Below, in pieces: positions 7,001 through 11,131 of a stretch of 11,131 bases of DNA. Numbering within the stretch: position 1 is the first letter of the stretch; each line of letters opens with the position of its first letter. Under the pieces are notes generated by a model. That model was not told the origin of the DNA and made no database searches. It was given only the letters and a program-made list of their open reading frames with translations. The DNA is from an uncultured Acidobacteriota bacterium (GTDB lineage: Bacteria > Acidobacteriota > Terriglobia > Terriglobales > Acidobacteriaceae): positions 1-11,131 of the forward strand of contig CAILBQ010000021.1 in the NCBI GenBank assembly GCA_903832475.1, written 5' to 3'. The position numbers were made by a program, and so were the translations under genes.

Positions 7001-7816
7001 CCGGCGGGATCTTGCGGTTGGTCACAAGGTGTCCAGTACTACGGGGATAACCAGAACACCAACTTCAACGCTCTCCAGGTCACCTTGGCGCAGCAACAGT
7101 GGAAGGGGCTTTCGGCCACGGCGAATTATCAGTGGGCGAGCGCATTCGACTTCAACAGCACCTACGTAACGTGGAGCAAGAGCGCAGTTTATGGACGTGA
7201 CTCCAACGTTCGTCAAAACTCGGCAACCGTTTACGGCAGCTATGATTTCCCCTTCGGCAAGGGGCGTCAGTTCGCTTCCTCTGTCAATCGGGCCACAAAC
7301 CTGTTGATCGGTGGATATGAGCTTACGGGAACCATGAATCTGGCTACTGGCCTCCCATTCACTCTGGGCGCCAACTGCCAGTTCACCGACCCGGCTACTG
7401 GTAACCTGTATCCCGACCTTTCGGGGAGCGCACCTTGCTATCCAAATCAGCATGGATCTCTTCCGACGCACCTGTCGGGATTCCAGGGCAACGCTAGCGG
7501 AACGGGTACCTACACGTTCTTCCAGGCTCAAACCCCAGGCGCCGTGTTCTCGGACGCAGGTCTGGACAACATTGGCAACGGCGGACGCAACACGCATTGG
7601 GGACCGAACTTCTTCAACACCGATCTTTCTCTACAGAAGAGCTTCGATATCTGGGAGAAGGTACAGACGAAGTTCCGCTTCGACGCCTACAACGCCGTCA
7701 ACCACATCAATCCAGGCAACCCCAATTCGAACGTTTTCTCGACGGGAACGATTACCGGTCTTGCACCTGGACCGGGACCTCGGCAGCTCGAGTTCTCGCT
7801 TCGCGTGCAGTTCTAG
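4097..7816 (+). CDS. Oar-like TonB-dependent outer-membrane receptor with carboxypeptidase-regulatory-like domain
   Basis: Outer-membrane beta-barrel of 1239 residues, expected to import or bind a substrate using TonB/ExbBD energy. A Sec signal (residues 1-27) has K3 and R6, a core GLALLAIVCLLI and the cleavage site AHA|Q. Residues about 32-115 form the carboxypeptidase-regulatory-like Ig-type domain (GTVTDKTGAVIPGATVTVT, then NESGDYNVSHLVPDTYDVKVEAKGF split over the next segment). The plug follows from about 125 (DSQQITDLPVAGQNF). The barrel begins near 250 with the Oar-type block SFHGSAYDFRTGN and DKFFFFGSYEGQRQ. The protein ends LEFSLRVQF; a terminal Phe is the BAM recognition signature. 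Length fits the large acidobacterial Oar-like receptors (about 1000-1250). The ten mature cysteines fall in five local pairs. The gene is preceded by a long regulatory region and followed by a strong terminator, so it is probably a separate transcription unit. Substrate cannot be read from sequence. Confidence 0.95.
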   Translation: MIKNLRAAYGLALLAIVCLLINAPAHAQSVYGSVFGTVTDKTGAVIPGATVTVTDEAKGTVETATTNESGDYNVSHLVPDTYDVKVEAKGFETFLSKGVSILADTAPRVDAALTIGGAGTTISVDADTVPQLKTDRADVATIFDSQQITDLPVAGQNFTSLQLLLPGAQVLGWSHAADENPQASQQIQIDGQAFGGVGYELDGTDNQDPILGIIVVNPSLDSITEAKITTQNFDAELGKAVSAMQTVQTKSGSNSFHGSAYDFRTGNANLARNPFNQAPGSIPPGLKNKFGGSIGGRVIKDKFFFFGSYEGQRQKVGTSSTDTVPTALLTETCLGKETATNGTAGCDFSQYAAKLNGGNGRIYDNIPGTAAYGGQFPGNVIPLSLVSKQFLSVLTLLEPYVLDSATTVPVSNLTPGDLTGLDNNFHGSGTGLFNSDMWVTRLDDTISQKMNAFVRFSRWTNVLSGKQAFGAAGGPGFGIGGYGGNSTSADDSTAAGFDYVFSPKLVTDLRLGYLRYNIIDQKNDQSTQFANSIGIPGINLGSAFTSGSPGFVVATLNGGGQQGLFGDGLNVARCNCPLTEREDQYQIVNNWTRTFGNHAVKVGADLRYGRNLRVPSDTDRAGQLTFNNGPTSNAGADGLGFATFALGDVSSFGRYVSTSTNAKEFQKRIFFYAQDTWRATSKLTLNLGVRWEGYFPESVNAAGNGALMDLSTGYLHVAGIGSVPSDMGWTMEAKKMFEPRLGAAYQIDPKTVIRAGYGRSFDIGVFGSIFGHVVTQNLPVLANQSISNAQNSTTGQAFCLGSPADNPGCVVDNDATGQPSGGGPAAAVPVSVPSNGLLPNPGYAVSTKARPNPLRFPTLDAWNLSLQRSLTPTLALTVAYVGNKGTHTLSDGDGNNTNPNEQALVLPAQYSITGQTLHWDPRAPKYPDATGATSNGTYLQRYYGGKLAACSDPTYAQPTDSNIPGGVLPAGSCGWSQGVQYYGDNQNTNFNALQVTLAQQQWKGLSATANYQWASAFDFNSTYVTWSKSAVYGRDSNVRQNSATVYGSYDFPFGKGRQFASSVNRATNLLIGGYELTGTMNLATGLPFTLGANCQFTDPATGNLYPDLSGSAPCYPNQHGSLPTHLSGFQGNASGTGTYTFFQAQTPGAVFSDAGLDNIGNGGRNTHWGPNFFNTDLSLQKSFDIWEKVQTKFRFDAYNAVNHINPGNPNSNVFSTGTITGLAPGPGPRQLEFSLRVQF

Positions 7817-7864
7817 CAAAAGCCGTTTCTGCGGACTTGCTTGAAAGGCAAAGCAACATAACAG

Positions 7865-7896
7865 GTGGGGAGCTTCGGCTCCCCACTTTCTTTTTT
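7865..7896 (+). terminator. intrinsic terminator of the TonB receptor gene
   Basis: A perfect 9-bp stem, GTGGGGAGC (7865-7873) with GCTCCCCAC (7878-7886), is closed by a C(UUCG)G tetraloop, an unusually stable loop. The T-rich tract TTTCTTTTTT (7887-7896) follows at once. It lies 48 nt after the receptor stop and 46 nt before the chosen start of the next gene. It should end most receptor transcripts and set the TPR pair apart or leave it on read-through. Confidence 0.93.
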
Positions 7897-7942
7897 GGGT
7901 AGGGACAGAGAATAAACTTGGATGATGAGGATGAAGGCAGTA

Positions 7943-9034
7943 ATGAGCAGGACTGGTTGGGTAGCCTGGCTGCTGATGTTCCCGACTCTGGTGGCAGGGT
8001 CGATCGCGATCGCGCAGGAAGGCAAACCGGACGCGCAGGGAGCGGCATTGGAAGTCCCAACGCTGGCTTCGGCCACTGCGCTGGCCGCCAAGGGAAGATT
8101 AGAGCCGGCACTGGCGCAGCTTGATGAACTTGCCAAGAGGGATCCGGAAGAGGCGGGCGTGGAGCGGCTTCGCGGCGTGATTCTGTATCAGAAGGAATCG
8201 CTGACCGAGGCAGGCCAGGCATTCGCCAAGGCCGTTGCCCAGCAGCCGGACGATCGTGAATCGGTGCAGATGCTGGGTATTACGCTGTACCGGCTGGGAC
8301 GACCGGAAGAGGCGATTCCGCTGCTGGAAAAGGGTCTGGGACTGGCCGGCTCCACATCGCAAACTCAAGATACGGGGCACCCCGCTTCCGTCAACGCCGA
8401 TCCACGGTATGTGCTGGGACTTTGCTATACAGACGCCAAGCGCTATGACGACGCACGCAAGGCGTTTGCCGCGCAGTTTGGGTTTGATGCGGACTCGGCG
8501 GAAGCGTATCTGGTCACGGCGCGGTTGTTCTTGCGGCGGGAATTTGCCGAAGAAGCGCAGCGATTTGCGCAGAAGGCCCTGGAGCTAAGGCCTGGTCTGC
8601 CGCTGGCGCACCAACTCCTTGGTGAGGTGGCGCTGGCCAAGGCGGACCTGCCGTTGGCCGTCAAGGAATTGGAGGCGGAGGAGAAGTTGAATCCGCTGAA
8701 CGGCGCGGTGTACGACCGTCTCGGAGACGCCTACGTGCGCAATGGGCAATACGAAGAGGCTCGCACTGCGTTGAACAAAGCTGTTCTGTTGGAACCGAAT
8801 GCCACTGGGCCCTACATTTTGCTGGGATCGGCATTGATCAAACTCGGAGAGCCGATTCAGGCGCTGCATTACCTGCTACGCGCGGCGAAGATGGATCCAG
8901 GGAATTATGTTACCCATAACACGCTGGGTCAGGCCTACCGGGCGTTGGGACAGATGGCGGATGCCAATCGGGAGTACAAGCTTGCGGTTGAAATTCAGCA
9001 CCGCAACGATCCCAAGCCGGCGGGTTCGCATTGA
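7943..9034 (+). CDS. exported tetratricopeptide-repeat protein
   Basis: Protein of 363 residues made almost only of TPRs, so a protein-binding scaffold rather than an enzyme; partner unknown. In-frame ATGs also lie at 7922, 7925 and 7931. I chose 7943 because GAAGG (7933-7937) is 5 nt upstream, while the earlier ATGs lack a well-spaced SD; starting at 7922 would add seven residues (370). The signal peptide has R3, a core WVAWLLMFPTLVAG and a likely cut AIA|Q near residue 24. About eight or nine TPR units fill residues 39-350, with typical W/L-G-Y-A-F-P spacing such as LGDAYVRNGQYEEARTAL and LGQAYRALGQMADAN. A short Gly/Pro/His tail follows. It starts 46 nt after the receptor terminator and ends 14 nt before the next TPR gene. 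Likely periplasmic; no lipobox was seen. Confidence 0.9.
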   Translation: MSRTGWVAWLLMFPTLVAGSIAIAQEGKPDAQGAALEVPTLASATALAAKGRLEPALAQLDELAKRDPEEAGVERLRGVILYQKESLTEAGQAFAKAVAQQPDDRESVQMLGITLYRLGRPEEAIPLLEKGLGLAGSTSQTQDTGHPASVNADPRYVLGLCYTDAKRYDDARKAFAAQFGFDADSAEAYLVTARLFLRREFAEEAQRFAQKALELRPGLPLAHQLLGEVALAKADLPLAVKELEAEEKLNPLNGAVYDRLGDAYVRNGQYEEARTALNKAVLLEPNATGPYILLGSALIKLGEPIQALHYLLRAAKMDPGNYVTHNTLGQAYRALGQMADANREYKLAVEIQHRNDPKPAGSH

Positions 9035-9048
9035 GGGCTAGAAGGTTC

Positions 9049-10845
9049 ATGGAGCTCTCGCGTTCCCTCTTCCATTTCGAGAATGGGATGAGGTGCAGCC
9101 AGTTTTGTGGTTGTTTGAGATGGACCTTACTGCTGGTGCTGGGGCTTTTCGCGGGCGGGATGTGCGGACAAAGCCCGAGGGCAACCGCGGGCTCGGGCAA
9201 AGCCCTACAGCAGGCAGACGTGGCCTTCAAGGCCGGCTATGCGGCCATGCAGGCGGGGCGGTTGGAGGAAGCGCGTCGGGATTTCGCCGAAACCGTGCGT
9301 CTCGCTCCCATCGTTCCCGAGGCCCGTGTAGCGCTAGGAGCGATCCTGGTACAACTGGGGCGGCCGGACGAGGCTATCGTGCAGTTTGACGAGGCGCTGC
9401 GGCTGAAGCCGGGAGACGCTGCGACGGAGACCAACCTGGTTCTGGCTCAGGAAGCGCTGGCGCAGAAGTTGGCGGGAACGAAGGAACTCCCAGAAGCGGA
9501 GCGGCAGATGCGTGCCGCACTCGCCGGCCAGCTCGAGTTGGATCGCTCATCCGGCGCGGCCGGGAGTGTGCGCGCCGCAGCGCTTGAGGACGAGCTTGGC
9601 TCGGTGCTGGCTCAGGAAGAACGCTGGCCAGAAGCTGAGGCCGCGTTCCGCGAATCGTTGCGTCTGAATCCCGATAAGGGCGCGTCAGCGGGCCCGCACA
9701 TGCACCTGGGTGTTGCGCTGCTTGAAGAGAAGCAAAATGAAGGTGCTTTGACGGAACTCGAGACTGCCGCTGAAGAGGCTCCGAAGAGCGCGCTGGCGCA
9801 ATTTGAACTGGGCCGCGGGTTGAGCGCCTCAGGCCGCGACGAAGAAGCAATTGCATGCTATCGGCAAGCGGAGACGCTTGCCGCAGATGGAGCCAAGGGC
9901 GCAGTCATTCCTGGTCTGGCTCTGCAACTCGGCATGGCCGAGCAGCGGCTGGGCCGGCAGCAGGAATCCATTCCATATTTTCAGAAAGCGATCGAACAAG
10001 AACCGCACAATGCGACAGCGTTGACGAACATGGGACTGGCTCTGACGCAGACCGGAAAGGCCGCCGATGCTATGCCCTACTTCGAGCGTGCGCTTGCCGA
10101 GACTCCGAAGGATGCCGTGGTGCTCGAGGACGCGGGGGTGGCGGAACTGCAGCAGTCGCATTTCGAAGCATCGATTGCGCGATTTCAGGCAGCTCTGCTA
10201 CTGGACTCAGGGAATCCTCAACTTCACTACGACTTGGGACTGGCCTACAAGCTCAAAGACCGGATAGACGATGCGATTCGCGAGCTGAAGGAGGCGGCAA
10301 GACTGGATGCGACGCTGCCCGATCCTCCCTATACTCTCGGCATTCTGTACATGCAGACGGGCAAGCTTGAAGATGCCGCAACCCAGTTGCGCGCCGCGCT
10401 GGCGGTGCGCCCGGACAATGGCGATGGCTGGGCGATCCTAGGAAGTACGCTCAAGCAGATTGGAAAGCTGGCTGAGGCTGAGGAGGCGCTGCGCAAGGCG
10501 ATTCAATTACTGCCCAATCAGCCTGGACCCCACATAACGCTGGCTGGAGTGCTGGCTGAAGAAGCCAAGCGAGACGAAGCCACGGCAGAGAGAAAGGTCG
10601 CAGCAGAACTGAGCCGTACCGCGGTAAACCGGCAGCGAGCGACGTTCAGTACAAATGCCGGCAATCAGCAGCTGTTACGCGGCGACGTAGAAGGCGCTGT
10701 AGGTCGATACCTCGATGCGATTGCAGCAGATCCCAGTTATCTCGAAGCCCATGCGCAACTCGCCGTGGCTTATGAGCGGCAGGGGCGGTTGGAAGACGCC
10801 AAAGCGGAACGAAAAAAGGCGGAAGGGATGACGACCAGCAACTGA
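9049..10845 (+). CDS. exported multi-TPR protein, second of tandem pair
   Basis: Large TPR solenoid, 598 residues from this start. Start choice is uncertain. The ATG at 9049 has AGAAGG (9040-9045) 3 nt upstream. A TTG at 9031 would overlap the previous stop as TTGA. The ATG at 9088 would give the most compact signal peptide (MRCSQFCGCLRW, then TLLLVLGLFAGGM). The segment before the repeats holds four cysteines; the last (GGMCG) is not a proper lipobox because Met precedes Cys. From about residue 53 to the end there are roughly 13 TPR units, for example MQAGRLEEARRDF, LGRPDEAIVQFDEAL, MQTGKLEDAATQL and YERQGRLEDAKAE. A non-canonical, Ala/Glu-rich stretch lies near residues 140-180. Tandem order, the short gap and shared architecture indicate co-transcription with the preceding TPR gene. 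Probable role is envelope scaffolding or partner binding; no catalytic domain is visible. Confidence 0.9.
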   Translation: MELSRSLFHFENGMRCSQFCGCLRWTLLLVLGLFAGGMCGQSPRATAGSGKALQQADVAFKAGYAAMQAGRLEEARRDFAETVRLAPIVPEARVALGAILVQLGRPDEAIVQFDEALRLKPGDAATETNLVLAQEALAQKLAGTKELPEAERQMRAALAGQLELDRSSGAAGSVRAAALEDELGSVLAQEERWPEAEAAFRESLRLNPDKGASAGPHMHLGVALLEEKQNEGALTELETAAEEAPKSALAQFELGRGLSASGRDEEAIACYRQAETLAADGAKGAVIPGLALQLGMAEQRLGRQQESIPYFQKAIEQEPHNATALTNMGLALTQTGKAADAMPYFERALAETPKDAVVLEDAGVAELQQSHFEASIARFQAALLLDSGNPQLHYDLGLAYKLKDRIDDAIRELKEAARLDATLPDPPYTLGILYMQTGKLEDAATQLRAALAVRPDNGDGWAILGSTLKQIGKLAEAEEALRKAIQLLPNQPGPHITLAGVLAEEAKRDEATAERKVAAELSRTAVNRQRATFSTNAGNQQLLRGDVEGAVGRYLDAIAADPSYLEAHAQLAVAYERQGRLEDAKAERKKAEGMTTSN

Positions 10846-10889
10846 GGTCTGCCGATTTTGATAGGGTGACAGCGTTTTGGTAGATCAGC

Positions 10890-10919
10890 GCAACAGGCAT
10901 CCGCGAGGATGCCTGTTGC
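10890..10919. terminator. perfect hairpin between convergent genes, likely bidirectional terminator
   Basis: GCAACAGGCATCC (10890-10902) pairs without mismatch over 13 bp with GGATGCCTGTTGC (10907-10919) around a GCGA (GNRA-type) loop. It lies 44 nt after the TPR stop and 20 nt after the end of the minus-strand gene, the expected place for a shared terminator. Neither side carries a clear T-tract (ATAAGTAG on plus; CTGATCTACC on minus), so it may instead stabilise mRNA 3' ends or act with Rho. Confidence 0.65.
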
Positions 10920-10939
10920 ATAAGTAGCAGGTTCAACGA

Positions 10940-11131
10940 TTAAGACGCGCTGGAAAGGGCCGCACCCAATTCCTTGATGTGCGTTGCGGTTGCGGTCTCG
11001 TCGCTGCCAGCCACGGCTGTCGTTTCTTTACCTAGCTTATGGACGAGATTCTTGATCGCTTCGCCGTCCAACTGCGGTGCCTGAAGTAGCTTCTTGAGCT
11101 TGCCCAGATCCTGCACCACGCGCTTCACGCC
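10940..11131 (-). CDS. C-terminal part of an unrecognised helical, Lys/Ala-rich protein (5' partial)
   Basis: A minus-strand frame enters at the right window edge and ends in TAA (complement of 10940-10942), giving 63 codons. The visible part reads KRVVQDLGKLKKLL, then IKNLVHKLGKETTAVAG and HIKELGAALSSAS. It is charged and probably mostly helical, without cysteines or a membrane segment. A GTG at 11128 (complement) could be a start but has no testable SD, because the DNA beyond is missing; the gene more likely continues. Codon choice looks coding, with many G- or C-ending codons. It converges on the TPR pair and shares the hairpin at 10890-10919. I do not recognise the family. Confidence 0.65.
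   Translation of the reverse strand, partial: GVKRVVQDLGKLKKLLQAPQLDGEAIKNLVHKLGKETTAVAGSDETATATHIKELGAALSSAS

Noticed and set aside
7922..10845. Tandem TPR arrays considered as recent DNA-level repeats
   Set aside because: The repeats are clear at protein level but diverged at DNA level; no long identical direct repeats were seen.

Overview
The window looks like a stretch of an Acidobacteriota chromosome (class Terriglobia or a relative). This is inferred from gene content: a CRTAC1-type FG-GAP/ASPIC-UnbV protein, a cytochrome c554-like multihaem protein fused to TPRs, a very large Oar-like TonB-dependent receptor with an N-terminal carboxypeptidase-regulatory-like domain and no SusD partner, and tandem secreted TPR proteins. 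Coding DNA is moderately GC-rich. No tRNA, rRNA, CRISPR array, transposase or integrase was found.

Layout. (1) 1-1194, plus strand: 3' part of a CRTAC1-family beta-propeller protein, cut by the left window edge. (2) 1355-3187, plus: secreted seven-haem cytochrome c with a C-terminal TPR tail. (3) 3188-4096: a 909-bp stretch with no conventional gene. It is AT-rich in its middle and holds two very short ORFs with good Shine-Dalgarno (SD) sites, a LacI/GalR-like operator, promoter-like boxes, inverted repeats and another possible small ORF. (4) 4097-7816, plus: 1239-residue Oar-like outer-membrane receptor, followed by a textbook intrinsic terminator with a UUCG loop. (5) 7943-9034 and 9049-10845, plus: two exported, almost all-TPR proteins in tandem, probably one transcript. 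(6) A perfect 13-bp hairpin at 10890-10919, then the 3' end of an unrecognised minus-strand gene (10940 to the right edge) converging on the TPR pair.

How the genes may work together. Every complete protein carries an export signal, so this is an envelope locus. The TonB receptor would import, or be gated for, a large or scarce substrate. The TPR proteins could be periplasmic or surface scaffolds; SusD, the usual partner of SusC receptors, is itself built on a TPR-like superhelix. The haem/TPR and CRTAC1 proteins suggest a redox or extracellular binding function. A single pathway is inference: the long regulatory gap and the terminator after the receptor show at least three transcription blocks. 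The most notable material is the 3188-4096 regulatory region and the receptor/TPR arrangement.
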